This document shows, piece by piece, positions 10,666-21,556 of a stretch of DNA of 64,000 nucleotides (position 1 is its first letter; the number at the start of each line of letters is the position of its first letter). Origin of the DNA: Cryptomeria japonica (taxonomy: Eukaryota; Streptophyta; Pinopsida; Cupressales; Cupressaceae). A program made the position numbers and the translations under genes. Location of the stretch: positions 399,110,939 through 399,174,938 of the forward strand of contig NC_081406.1 in the NCBI RefSeq assembly GCF_030272615.1, read 5' to 3'. Below the pieces are notes generated by a model. That model was not told the origin of the DNA. It worked only from the letters and a program-made list of their open reading frames with translations, and did not search any database.

Positions 10666-11981
10666 TGAAAATTTAACTCAAAATTTTTCTTACACGTCAT
10701 TTTACCCATGTTTCCAAGGGACTTGGAAAATTTTCAAGGTTGGGAGTATGGTGCAGAGGCACCTAAGCACACAAGCATACCAAGAGGTCAAAAGTCATAA
10801 TATGAACAATTTTATTGTATTTGAGTCATTCATAATGTATTAAGGTTATTTGAGTCCATTGAATCATAAAATGTAAGGATAAATGAGCCATTTTGTGCAA
10901 ATATATCACATTTGGTCCATCTTGAAGTGTTAAAAGTGTCCATGTAAGGGTTAGAGTCATTTATGTCAAAAATGCAAAAATTGTAAAAATTGCAAAGTTG
11001 CAACATTACAAAAATGTGCAACAAAAGTGTAAGAATGAAATCCATTGGTCATGAGGTCGTTAGAGTAGTTAGGAAGGAGTTTGAAATGGTTTATAAAACC
11101 ATATTTGGTCGAAATCAAGAGGGTAGAGCAGTCTGGACGGGATTTGACAAAGATTATCCATCAGACCCTCAAACTGTCATAAGGTTTTAAGGAATTTGTG
11201 GCTGTCATAGATCCATGGAGGATAACATTTTGTGTAATTTTTATATGTATATGTTTATTAATGATAGATTAATTAAATACATTTTTGATGAATCATTTAT
11301 TATTCATTTTTTGGTAGTATTTGGCAGGATATGTTTGTTTTTACAAAAATTGTCAAAACCATGCCAAGGGTTACCCATTTTTGGAAAAATCCTTATAACG
11401 TTTGATTTAACTATTGGATCTAGCTATAAATTTTAGATAATTTGTTTAAATCAGTAATATAAAGTTTAACATGAGCGATTAGCTTTATGAATAATATTTA
11501 AAAAGTTATTGATGACTATTTGTTACAATTCATGGTGAAAAGCAGATTGGTGAAAGCAGCAATAGTCTGGTTGCAGCATTTGGTATGTTCACATGAGGAA
11601 TTATAATGAAGAAAGGATATATGTGTTGGAAAGGTCTCTAAATCCTCTTTCCATTTCTTTCTGTCCGACTTAATTTGGTTAAGAATTGAGTAATTTGTCA
11701 TTATTTTGGTGAAAACATTTTATAAAGGATGAAACCCTAAACTAGGGTATTCCATGGCAATAAAGAATTTGCTCTCTCATGTTATGGTGAATGTTATGAC
11801 TTGAAATCTTGAATCCAAGTCTATAGGGATGGAATATAACCTTTGAAATTGGTTTGGAGTTGAGAAGAGTGGTTGATATTTTTATATGCCTCTTGATTCA
11901 AGTTTAAGGTCTTGTATTAGTTTTGGGTCAGTAATACCCTTGAATGAAGGTTTTATAGTTTATGATAGATGCTCTGCATCA
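10666..11981 (+). repeat. Array C LTR copy c (1316 bp)
   Basis: Same ends as copy b, with a TATA-like TTTATAAAGG at about 11720. Some small differences occur through U3. Confidence 0.85.
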
Positions 11982-12369
11982 AATTGGTATCAGAGCCCAA
12001 AAACTGATATGGAATAAGAGATATTTTTTTGTTTTGTGTTACGGATGAGTTTTGGTTGCATGTGCTTGTCCATCTAGATACAAGAGAAAGTTGGTGTTGT
12101 GTGTGGGCAGACAAGGAGGGTCTGTCAAGGGCCAAAGGGATGGTACAGGGCCATGAGATGGTCCATTGGTTTCCAAAAGACTAGGGAGAGAGACAAAGAG
12201 GAGAAATCATAGGTGAAGCACATAGGTTGTTGGTGAGGTGGACTTATGGTTGGTAAAATCACTTGGATGGCAACCACTACAAACTCAATTGGTAGGAGTC
12301 ACAAAGCGATTGTTCGAGAAGGAAGCAACATCATAAAGAGGCATAAAGAGGTAAAGATGAAGACAAAGG
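11982..12369 (+). other. Array C internal domain 3 with primer site
   Basis: A perfect primer site TGGTATCAGAGC is at 11985-11996. Relative to domains 1 and 2 it lacks about 19 bases near 12240 (the segment with the repeated GGTGATGCA). Confidence 0.82.
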
Positions 12370-13684
12370 TGAAAATTTCACACAAAATTTTTCTTACAGG
12401 TCATTTTACCCACATTTCCAAGGGACTTGGAAACTTTTCAAGGTTGGGAGTATGGTGCAGAGGCACCTAAGCACAAAAGCATACCAGGAGGTCAAAAGTC
12501 ATAATATGAGCAATTTTATTGTATTAGAGTCATTCATAATGTATTAAGGTTATTTGAGTCCATTGAATCATAATATGTAAGGCTAAATGAGCCATTTTGT
12601 CCAAAGATATCATATTTGGTCTATTTTGAAGTGTTAAAAGTGTCCATGTAAGGGTTAGAGATTTATGTCGAAAATGCAAAAATTATAAAAATATAAAAAA
12701 ATATTAAAAATTGCAAAGTTGTAACTAAAGTGAAAGAATAAAATGCATTGGTCATGAGGTGGTTAGAGTAGTTAGGAAGGAGTTTGAAATGGTTTATAAA
12801 ACTATGTTTGGTCTAAATCAAGAGGCTAGAGCAGTTTGGAGGGGATTTGACAAAGATTATCCATCAAACACTCAAACTGTCATAGGGTTTTAAGGAATCT
12901 GTGACTGTCATAGATCCATGGAGGATCACATTTGGTGTAATTTTTATATGTATATGTTTTTTAATGATATATTAATGAAATACATTTCAGATGAATCCTT
13001 TCTTATTCATTTTTGTGGAGTATTTGCCAAGATATGTTTGTTTTTACAAAAATTGTCAAAACCCTGCCAAGGGTTACCCATTTTTGGAAAAATCCTCATA
13101 ACATTTGATTTAACTGTTGGATCTGGCTATAAAGTTTAGATAATTTGTTTAACTTGGTAATCTAAAGTCTGACTATAGTGATTTTATTTATGATCAATAT
13201 TTAAAAAATTATTGATGACTGTTTGTTACAGTTCGTGGTGAAAAGCAGATTGGTGAAGGCAACAACAGTCTGGTTGTAGCATTTGGTATGGTCACATGAG
13301 GAATAATAATGAAGAAAAGATATATGTGTTGGAAAGGTCTCTGAATCCTATTTCCATTTTTTTTTGTGTGACTTAATTTGGTTAAGAATTAAATAATTTG
13401 TGATTATTTTGGTGAAAACAATTTTTAAAGGATGAAACCCTGAACTAGGGTATTCCATGGCAATAAAGAATTTTTTCTCTCATGTTATGGTGAATGTTAT
13501 GATCTAAAATCTTTAATTAAGGTCTGTAGGGATGGAATACAACCTTTGAAATTGTTTTGGAGTTGAGAAGAGTGGTTGATCTTTTTATATGCCTCTTGAT
13601 TCAAGTTTAAGGTCTTGTATTAGTTTTGGGTCAGTAATAACCTTGAATGAAGGTTTTATGGTTTGTGATAGATGCTCTGCATCA
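12370..13684 (+). repeat. Array C LTR copy d (1315 bp), right end of array
   Basis: Starts TGAAAATTTCACAC and ends CTGCATCA at 13684, after which element B sequence resumes with GTCTAAGG. The TATA box is degraded to TTTTTAAAGG at about 13421. An A-rich expansion is seen at about 12675-12715. Confidence 0.85.
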
Positions 13685-14978
13685 GTCTAAGGCATGTTAG
13701 CACCTTTACCCTATTAAAATTAGCTTGATTAAAGGACTTAAGAACATCAGTTAAGATGTCACCCGATTAAGGGATTTTACAAAGGGACCATTTAAAGTCC
13801 ACTTGGTTAAGGGATTTAAGTTGCAATGGCTAGAAAGCAACAAAAGGATGATCTGTTGAATTAGCTAATGATAGTTTGATTACATCACAATGAGAATCAT
13901 ATTCTATCGACACCAATTGTGTCTGCTCTGCATAACACCAATTTTTTGCTTACACCTTCGGCTCTGCACTCTGTCGGTCCTCTGACCTTTGGCTCTGCAC
14001 TCTGTCGGTCCTCTGTCCCTCAGCTCTACACTCTATCAGTCCTCTATCCCTTGACTCTGCACTCTATCAATCTACCTCATACACTCTCTTCTTTGCTAAA
14101 TCTTTTTAGCACTTCCTCTCACTTTACTCTTCACTTTGGATCGCCTTCTATAGGATCTGCTTTTTGCAAATTTTACGATCAAGAATTTTTGGATGAACTC
14201 AAAAATACTTTATACATTTTCTATTATCACCTTTAGGTGTTTCCTCAATCAAAGCAATCACAGATTTCAGAAGATTTAAAATTCAAAATATCCCACTATT
14301 TATTTGCATGCCCTGCAACAATTCCGCCAACTGTTCAACTAATTCTTCCACCGCATCCCCCAAAAATAGTGACTTCTAGGTCGAGTTCAGTCAATTAAGT
14401 GTGAACCAAAAAATCCGCAAATAATCATGGCTTGACTGCGTGGTAATTGAAGTTAACTTCACCAATCTTTTAGTTTGGCATAGACACAAGCTCACCAACT
14501 CACCTTGTACCACCGTAACTGAATAACTAATCACCGCTCCGAGATTTATGGTGATCACCTATCTTCTTTCTACCTTACCGGTGTACCGGTATACCACTGC
14601 GCTCTATATTATCGGTTTGTCCTTTGATTGCTGGTTTGTTGTGCTAGTAACAAGTCTCTTTCCTTGTTTGCCAATGAGATTATGATTTGCATACAACCTC
14701 AAGTCTTGTTGCCCGAGTCACTTTTTGTGACTTCATCATCATCAGAATGATCAATCTTCTTGAGTGACAGACTAGTTGTCTTAGTTTGTCTTCCCTTGAG
14801 CTGATTGAACTTTGGTCATCTGTTTCTAATGTTGTTTCCATGTGTTTTCAAGTCGTCACCTTTTCTATTGAAGTACACCACTCCACCGATACCACTTCAC
14901 TGGTCAGTGTTAGACATCAATACAAATCTTAGCTCATATACCAGTTCTTTGGATTGACCGGTTTTGTCAATGCCAACA
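13685..14978 (-). repeat. Element B 3' LTR, inner part
   Basis: It continues the LTR after array C and ends TGCCAACA at 14978, next to the polypurine tract. Positions 13957-14075 hold about four imperfect 28-31 base repeats of the type GGCTCTGCACTCTGTCGGTCC. Open frames here are repeat artefacts. Confidence 0.9.
13957..14075. repeat. Minisatellite inside element B 3' LTR
   Basis: About four imperfect units of 28-31 bases (core CTCTGCACTCTGTCGGTCCTCTG). The same array is present in the other LTR at 19938-20050, so it predates insertion of B. Confidence 0.8.
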
Positions 14979-14990
14979 ATCTCCCCCTTT
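14979..14990 (-). other. Polypurine tract of element B
   Basis: On the minus strand AAAGGGGGAGAT directly precedes the LTR start TGTTGGCATTG. A second copy of the motif lies at about 15168-15180. The stretch 14991-15316 is otherwise untranslated with no gene. Confidence 0.85.
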
Positions 14991-15315
14991 GGCATTGATG
15001 GCAGCACTTCATAATCTATCTTATCAGTAGCATGTACTTTCTTCATTTCTTTACAGGTCATTACTTCTGCTCTGAGTAATGAATATCTCCCCCTAACACT
15101 AGTAATACTCTGTTTCAGCAACTTCAGCTCGATCACTACTTACCAATGCTCAAACACTATAATCATATCTCCCCCTTTGACAACAATGACAAAGATTCAT
15201 TTTAGTACAATTACAAGACTGCTCACCCTAACTGAAGTATTCCATGTTGCACTTATCAATCTAGTCTTAGTTTTTGTAAAGAAATTATACCAGATTGATA
15301 TAGAACCCTTTTTGC

Positions 15316-15778
15316 TTACTTTACTATTGGTAGGGGCATCACCCCCAACTTACCTCTAAGATATTGAAAGGTATCCTTTTGTAGTGGCTTGGTGAAGATA
15401 TCAACCACCTGCTCTTTTATTTGTATATACTCCAACATCACTTCCTTTTCTTGAACTTGTTCCCTTAGATAGTGATATTTCATAGCTATATGCTTTGTCT
15501 GGATTCTTAGATATGTCGATGGCACTAGTGTCATAATGATTCACTATCGGTCCAATCACATTTTCTTGGATACCCTCCAACAATTGCTTGATCCAAAATA
15601 TCCGTGTGCAGTTGATTGCAACAACTACATACTTAGCCTCAGCTATGGATTGAGATATGCAATTTTTTTTCTTGCTTGTCCAAGATACAATCCTATCATC
15701 AAGAAAGAATGAACCTCCACTAGTGCTCTTTCTATCATCAATGTTCCCTACCCAATCTGAATCAGTGAAGACACTCAA
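15316..15778 (-). pseudogene. Element B RNase H C-terminal part
   Basis: Two overlapping frames. Positions 15401-15778 carry FTDSDWVGNIDDRKSTSG, then SIAEAKYVVVA and DTSAIDISKNP, which are the RNase H catalytic blocks with AEAKY where AEAEY is usual. Positions 15316-15534 carry the conserved copia tail (IKEQVVDIFTKPL...). The frame change between them is a frameshift near 15450. The catalytic Glu to Lys change suggests inactivity. Confidence 0.85.
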
Positions 15779-15802
15779 GATGAATTATTCCTTATGTGGA
15801 TA

Positions 15803-16075
15803 CTAGAGACCATACTCATCAATCCCCTTGAGGTATCTAAATATTCTCTTGACTGCCACCATGTGAGTCTCTTTCGGATTTGAAGAAAATCTAGCAACCA
15901 AGCCAACAACTTGTGCTATATCTGATCTACTATGTACTGCATACTGCAACTTACCAATCATGGACTGGTAAAGTGTTTCATTCACTTCATGAGCCTCATC
16001 ATATTTAGAGAGATTACAACCTATAACCATTGAAGTCCCAACAGGTTTGCAATCTACCATTCCAATAAAATTCAA
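15803..16075 (-). pseudogene. Element B RT/RNase H connection
   Basis: 90 codons with the copia RT C-terminal signature: CKPVGTSM, SMIGKLQYAVHSRSDIAQVVG, then SSNPKETHMVAVKRIFRYLKG. It is separated from the neighbouring RT and RNase H pieces by stops. Confidence 0.87.
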
Positions 16076-16132
16076 AATTTCCCTTATGTACTTGGTATGA
16101 CTAATGAAGATGCCATTCTTTAGCTATGAGAG

Positions 16133-16354
16133 TTACAGACCAATAAAGAATTTTATCTCACCAATCATGGACATCTCAAATTCTTTCTTCATTTGTTCTC
16201 CAAAACCTCTGCTCATCTCATCATCTCCTCCAAAGATGATGTAATCTACAAATATCTCAGCAATTAGATGTTTTCTTTTAACTCCAGTCTTCAGATACAT
16301 ATTACTATTATCACTGACTCTTTTGAACCATATGCATAGTAGATATGAGTGCAA
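16133..16354 (-). pseudogene. Element B reverse transcriptase, active-site segment
   Basis: 73 codons ending EFEMSMIGEIKFFIGL, which is typical of copia RT. The active-site box reads FVDYIIFGG where FVDDIIFGG is expected, so the second of the two catalytic aspartates is Tyr. That alone should abolish DNA synthesis. The preceding conserved LYGLKQAP block is present just upstream (about 16360-16400) in disrupted form. Confidence 0.88.
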
Positions 16355-16402
16355 CCTCTCATACCAAGCTCTTGGTGCTTGTTTTAGCCCATATAGAGCC
16401 TT

Positions 16403-16609
16403 CTACAACCTGCATACCATATTTCTTCCATCTTTAGATGCAAACCCTTCTAGTTGCTCTATGTATACTTCTTCCTCTAACACACCATTTAAGAATGCCG
16501 ATTTAACATCCATTTGGTAAAATTTAAAATATTTGTAAGAAACATAGGCCAGCAAAATTCTGACCCCTTCCAGTCTGGCCACTAGTGTGAAGGTTTCTCC
16601 ATAGTCCAA
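16403..16609 (-). pseudogene. Element B reverse transcriptase, N-terminal palm
   Basis: 68 codons with DYGETFTLVARLEGVR (ETFAPVARL class), then YQMDVKSAFLNGVLEEEVYIEQLEGF, containing the first catalytic Asp. Upstream (16610-16947) the frame is closed by stops, although RT-like segments can be traced. Confidence 0.88.
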
Positions 16610-16947
16610 ACCTTCTTCCTAAGCATAGCCCTTGCAGACTAATCTTGCTTTTTTCTTATCACTTTACTAGTTTCATCCATTTTGTTTCTAAACACCCATT
16701 TAGTGCCTATCATATTTTTTTTTTCCGGTCTGGGCACTAGAGTCCACATTTCATTTTTCTCAATCCACTCCATTTCTTCTTCCATGGATTTTATCTAGTC
16801 ATCATCTTTTAGAGACTCCTTTGTTATTTTGGGCTCAATTATGGAGAGCATACAAGCATTCTCTCTTTCTCTTATTCTGGTTAATACTCCTGCATCTTTG
16901 TCACCAATGATATTTTTTGCAGAGTGATTGTTTTTGACATACTTTGC

Positions 16948-17178
16948 TTATACTAGTTCATTTCTTGGAGCTTCTTCTACTGGTTGTGCAGGTTCTACTT
17001 CACAAGCCTCTTCATTTTCCACTTCAATAGGATCTTCTTCAATAGGTTCCATCAGTATAGTGTACTCAAACCCTTTATAGTCCTCTGTTTCACTCTTGCT
17101 ATCCTGTTCATTTTTCTTAGAGTACTCATCTACTCTGACATTTGCACTCTCGACAATCTTGTCGGTCCTTTTGTTCAA
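16948..17178 (-). pseudogene. Element B integrase-RT linker
   Basis: 76 codons of acidic, low-complexity sequence (EEDPIEVENEEACEVEPAQPVEEAP). This is the usual variable linker between integrase and RT in plant copia polyproteins. No catalytic motif is expected. Confidence 0.7.
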
Positions 17179-17205
17179 ACACTGGTATGCCTTACTATTT
17201 GTGGA

Positions 17206-17534
17206 TTAACCTAATAAGGTTCCTTCATCACTCTTGGGATCAAATTTTCTAGAGTACTCATCCCTCTTGATATAGCACCTGCTTCCAAATACTTTGAAAT
17301 AATAGACATTAGGTGAGTATCCACACCATAATTCATAGGGGGTTTTATTTGTCCCTTTCTTTACAATACAGTTCAAGGTGTATACAACAGTGCTCACTGA
17401 TGTCTCCAAAAAATATGTGGAATATCCTTCTATATCATTAGAGTCCTTGCACAATCAATAAGAGTTGTGTTTCTTCTTTCAGCAACCCTATTCTGCTGAG
17501 GTATTTTGGGTGCAGACATTTGTCTCATAATCCC
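17206..17534 (-). pseudogene. Element B integrase C-terminal part
   Basis: Positions 17206-17454 encode the integrase region with TPYELWCGYSPNVYYFKVFGSRCYI. The third catalytic position (normally MERKN-like) lies in the broken stretch 17455-17534. Confidence 0.84.
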
Positions 17535-18350
17535 CTATTCTTCACAATAATTCATGAACTCTTGAGAGGTGAACTCTCCTCCTCTATCTGATCTCAGACA
17601 TTTCAAATTCTTACCGGTTCCTCTCTCTACTTGATCCTTAAAGACTTTAAACATGTGAAAGGCTTCAGATTTTTCCTTTAGGAATACAACCCACATCATT
17701 CTTGAGAAGTCATCCACAAACAACATAAAATATAGGTCTCCATAGAAAATCTTGGTTCTCATAGGACCGCACAGGTCTATATGAACTAAGTCCAGCACAT
17801 TTTTAGATGAAAAATATTTGTTGTTGAAACTAGACCCAGTCAAATTTCTTAGTTGACACTCTTTACACATAGCATTTTCAGGTTTCACTATATTAGGCAT
17901 ACCTCTGACAGACTTCGTCTTACTGACTTTTTCTATGCTATAAAAGTTAACATGACATAGTCTTTTGTGCCACAACCAAGTGTCTTTAGCAATCAGACTT
18001 CCCGATTTGTCATTTATTTTGCATATTCCTTCATTGAATTCTAACTGGTAACCCTTATTGTTAAGTTGTGTAACACTTAATAGACTATATTTTAGCCCTT
18101 CTACCCAATAGACATCTTGAAAATTTGTTTTATCATTTAGGGCTATAGATCCCTTACCTTTTACTGCACAAAGAGCATCATTTCCGAATCTCACAGTTCC
18201 TCCATTGCAATCCTCTATGTTGAGGAATTTGTTTCTGTCACCGGTCATGTGGTGAGTACAACCACTATCGATAGCCCAATCTCCACATTGGTTTGAACTA
18301 GAAATCAGTTCCATATCACCTTCCTCTGTGTCATCTTCCTTAACTACCAC
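17535..18350 (-). pseudogene. Element B protease, gag-pre-integrase and integrase core
   Basis: 271 uninterrupted codons. Protease WAIDSGCTHHMTGD is near residue 26 with an intact Asp-Ser-Gly. A pre-integrase zinc segment WLWHKRLCHVNFYSIEK is followed by CKECQ. The integrase core has LVHIDLCGPM (first Asp) and LRSDRGGEFTS (second Asp), and ends CEE. This is the best-preserved coding block of B. The Glu of the D,D-35-E triad is beyond the stop. Confidence 0.9.
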
Positions 18351-18796
18351 AAATGCAATCCCATCTCTATCAGATTCTTTTGATTCTTCATCAGTGACTC
18401 CTTCTTACTCTTGTCCTTGTAGCTTCTGAAATTATCCTTCCCGTCTCTATCATTTTCAGGACATCTTGAAGCAATATGATTTATCTTATTATAGAAGAAG
18501 CACTCTAAGGGTGATTTACCTTTATACTTTCCTTTTCCTCTTGGCAATCTTCTTGCCAAGAGAGCTTCAATTTCATCTTGTTCTAGTTCTTCAGATAACA
18601 AATTGTCATTTTCATGAGAATGACCGGTTTTTGTAGTAGAACTACTTTTGGTTTCTTTTCTTCTCCTTGTTGGTGCATGCATCATGGAAGCTTTGAAAGA
18701 AACATCAATATTTGGTACACTATTGTCATAGTTTCTCAGTTCAAAGGCAATCAACTTACCGATCAGTGAGTCAAGTGATACGTTAACTGTTCCCAA
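18344..18796 (-). pseudogene. Element B Gag C-terminus with damaged zinc knuckle
   Basis: 150 codons: SLIGKLIAFELRN, then a basic stretch, then CFFYNKINHIASRC. The second Cys of the CCHC knuckle is Tyr. It overlaps the downstream protease frame by a few bases, and the change of frame indicates a frameshift. Confidence 0.85.
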
Positions 18797-18935
18797 GGAT
18801 CTGAGTTTCTAGATGGCAGAGACCCTTATGGCATATTGTAGTAGAAAGGTTCTCAGGATTTTGCTAACCAAATCATCCTCTTCAAGCTTTCCTCTGGCAC
18901 TTTTAATGGAGTTTACTACATCCGTTATTATTTTT

Positions 18936-19223
18936 CTATACTGCTCTATATTTTTCTCTCAAGATGTCTACTTTAGCCTTTGGAACATGAGGATCTCCTC
19001 CATAGACTGTCTTCAGCTTGTTCCACATATGAAAAGTTGTTTTTAAATCTTGAACCTCAACATATTCATTATCAGAAAGAGTGCTAACAATTAGATCCAT
19101 AGCAGCAATATCATCTTTCCTTTCCTTGATCTGATCTGGAGTGAGAACCCTTGAAGGTTCATTGTACTCTGTGATTACATGATTCCAGTAATGTTCTCCT
19201 AGGGATCTTAGATAAAGCTTCAT
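18936..19223 (-). pseudogene. Element B Gag N-terminal part
   Basis: 95 codons with the UBN2-type Gag pattern (YVEVQDLKTTFHMWNKLKTVYGG). The region between it and the primer site (19224-19334) includes the expected start but no clean frame. Confidence 0.82.
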
Positions 19224-19334
19224 TATTCCACACCATAAGGTGTAATTCTTCTAAGAGAATTTAAGACCCTCCTTTTGCATCATCTTGGATCTTTCCTTAA
19301 GCTATTTAAGCTTCTTCTGAATATAAGGACTTAT

Positions 19335-19346
19335 GCTCTAATAACA
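19335..19346 (-). other. Element B primer binding site, degenerate
   Basis: The minus strand reads TGTTATTAGAGC next to the LTR end, which differs from TGGTATCAGAGC at two positions. Confidence 0.75.
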
Positions 19347-19348
19347 AT

Positions 19349-20957
19349 TGTTAGTCCCAACCGGTGTTGAGAGGGGAGGGGTGAATCATCACTTTATCAA
19401 TTCTTCACAATTAAAACTTTTAACTCAAATTTGAACTTACTTAATATTCATCAATATACTTAATTACTGTAGAAGTAGATGCATGCATGAAAAGATATAT
19501 CGTGACACCAAGATTTATCTCGTGGAAACCCAAATGGGAGAAAAGCACGGTGTGAGTAGGAACTCACAAAATTTATACTCTTCTGGAGTACACCCAGTGA
19601 GGAACCATCCCTATTAGGAGATTACAAAGACACTGTTAGGTGCCACTCGGTTAAGGGATTTTGTCTAAGGCCTATTAGTGCCTTTACCCTGTTAAAGGTG
19701 GCCTAATTAAAGGACTTAAGAACATCAGTTAAGATGTCACCCGATTAAGAGATTTTACAAAGGGACCTGTTAAAGTTCACCCGGTTAAGGGATTTAAGTT
19801 GCAATGGTTAGAAAGTAGAAAAAGGATGATATGTTGAATTAGCTACTGATAGCTTGATTAGATCACAATGAGAATCATACTCCATCAACACTAGTTGTGT
19901 ATGCTTTACACAATATCAGTTTTCTTCTTACACCTTCGGCTCTACACTCTGTCGGTCCTCTGACCTTTGGCTCTACACTCTATCGGTCCTCTGTCCCTCG
20001 GCTCTGCACTCTGTCGGTCCTTTGTCCCTCATCTCTACACTTTATCAGTCTACCTCATACACTCTCTTCTCTGCTAAATCTTTTTAGCACTTCCTCTCAC
20101 TCTACTCTTCACTTTGGATCGCCTTCTACAGGATCTTCTTTTTGAAAATTTTACGATCAAGAATTTTTGGATGAACTCAAAAATACTTTATACATTTTCT
20201 ATTGTCACCTTCAGGTGTTTCCTCAATCAAAGCAATCATAGATTTCAGAAGATTTCAAATTCAAAATCTTGCACTCTTTCTTTGCGCACCCTACATCAAT
20301 TCCGCTAACTGTTCAACTAATTCTTCCACCACATCCCCCAAAAATAGTGACTTCTGGGTTGAGTTTAGTCAATTAAGTGTGAACCAAAAAATCCGCAAAT
20401 AATCATGGTTTGACTACATGGTAATTGAAGTTAACTTCACCAATCTTTTATTTTGGCATAGACACAAGCTCACCAACTCACCTTTTACCACCACAATTGA
20501 ATAACTGATCACCGCTCTGAGATTTATGGTGATCACCTATCTTCCTTCTGCCTTACCGGTGTACCAGTATACCACTGCGCTCTATATTACCAGTTCATCC
20601 TTTGAATGCCAGTTTGTTGTGCTAGCATCAACTCTCTTTCCCTATTTTCCAATGAGGTTTCGGTTTTCATACAACCTCGAGTCTTCTTTCCTGAGTCACC
20701 TTTTGTGACTTCATCATCGTTAGAATGACCGATTTTCTTGAGTGACAGACCGGTTGGCTTAGTTTGTCTTCCCTTGAGCTGATTGAAATTTGGTCATTTA
20801 TTTCTAATTCTATTTCCATGTGTTTGCAAGTCATCACCTTTTCTACTGAAGTACACCACTCCACTGATACCACTTCATCGGTCAGTGTTAAACATCAATG
20901 ACAAATCTTAGCTCATATACCAGTTCTCTGGATTGACCAGTTTTGTCAATGCCAACA
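19349..20957 (-). repeat. Element B 5' LTR (1609 bp)
   Basis: From TGTTAGTCCC to TGCCAACA on the plus strand. It holds a minisatellite at 19938-20050, the counterpart of 13957-14075, and many ACCGGT-like words. Open frames inside it are not genes. Confidence 0.93.
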
Positions 20958-21016
20958 TATATGTATATATACATACATATGTAAATAAATATATGTTTGT
21001 ACACACATATATGTAC

Positions 21017-21054
<38 letters not shown>

Positions 21055-21097
21055 ATATATATACATATATAAATGCATATACATATATATATATACA

Positions 21098-21135
<38 letters not shown>

Positions 21136-21556
21136 CCTATATATGTATATATGTATCTATATATATCTATATTTACATATATGCATGTATATATACATAT
21201 CTATATATATATACATGTCTATACATCTGTGTGTGTGTGTATATATATGTATATATGTATATACATGTATATGTATATGTACATGTATATACATGTATAT
21301 ACATATATACATATATGTATATATATATATATATGTATACATGTATCTATATATATACATGTATATATATATACATGTGTATATATATATATACATGTGT
21401 ATATATATATATACATGTGTATATATATATACATGGGTATATATATACATGTACATATATACATCTGTATATATATGTATATATATACATGTATATATGT
21501 ATATGTATATATATAGATATATACATATACATATACATATATACGTATATATATAA
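20958..21556. repeat. Large TA/TG microsatellite, about 600 bp
   Basis: Starts directly at the LTR end of B. It includes (TG)n, a (TATATG)n hexamer run at about 21096-21136, and about four 22-base units of the form TACATGTGTATATATATA at about 21369-21440. Long overlapping open frames on both strands (His/Tyr/Ile/Met/Cys/Val only) are artefacts. It is the continuation of the 5728-6900 repeats, split by insertion of B. Confidence 0.95.

Larger units (their letters stand above)
7332..13684 (+). mobile_element. Array C: tandem LTR-internal-LTR array of a non-coding LTR element
   Basis: Four LTR copies alternate with three short internal domains, period about 1.71-1.72 kb. LTRs end at 8536, 10258, 11981 and 13684, each in CTGCATCA. 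Each of the first three is followed by AAT and a Met-tRNA type primer site. New LTRs start at 8943, 10666 and 12370 with TGAAAATTT, just after a purine-rich AAGATGAAGACAAAGG. This gives LTR lengths of 1316, 1316 and 1315 and internal domains of 406, 407 and 388. No coding region of any retroelement protein is visible. The first LTR lacks its first 110 or so bases. The array lies inside the 3' LTR of element B. Confidence 0.88.
6901..20957 (-). mobile_element. Element B: Ty1/copia LTR retrotransposon with nested array C
   Basis: Minus-strand copia element. The 5' LTR is at 19349-20957 and the internal region at 14979-19348 (4370 bases). The 3' LTR lies at 6901-7331 plus 13685-14978 and is split by array C. 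It has a degenerate Met-tRNA primer site, a clear polypurine tract, and gag to RNase H remnants in copia order. The ends are TG...CA and TATAT is duplicated on both sides. With the inserted array and a small overlap removed, the left LTR is about the same length as the right one (1609 bases). All domains are broken by stops or frameshifts. Confidence 0.93.

Noticed and set aside
13919-14236. 105-codon plus-strand ORF rich in Leu, Ser and Pro
   Set aside because: It is a translation of the minisatellite and flanking LTR of element B.
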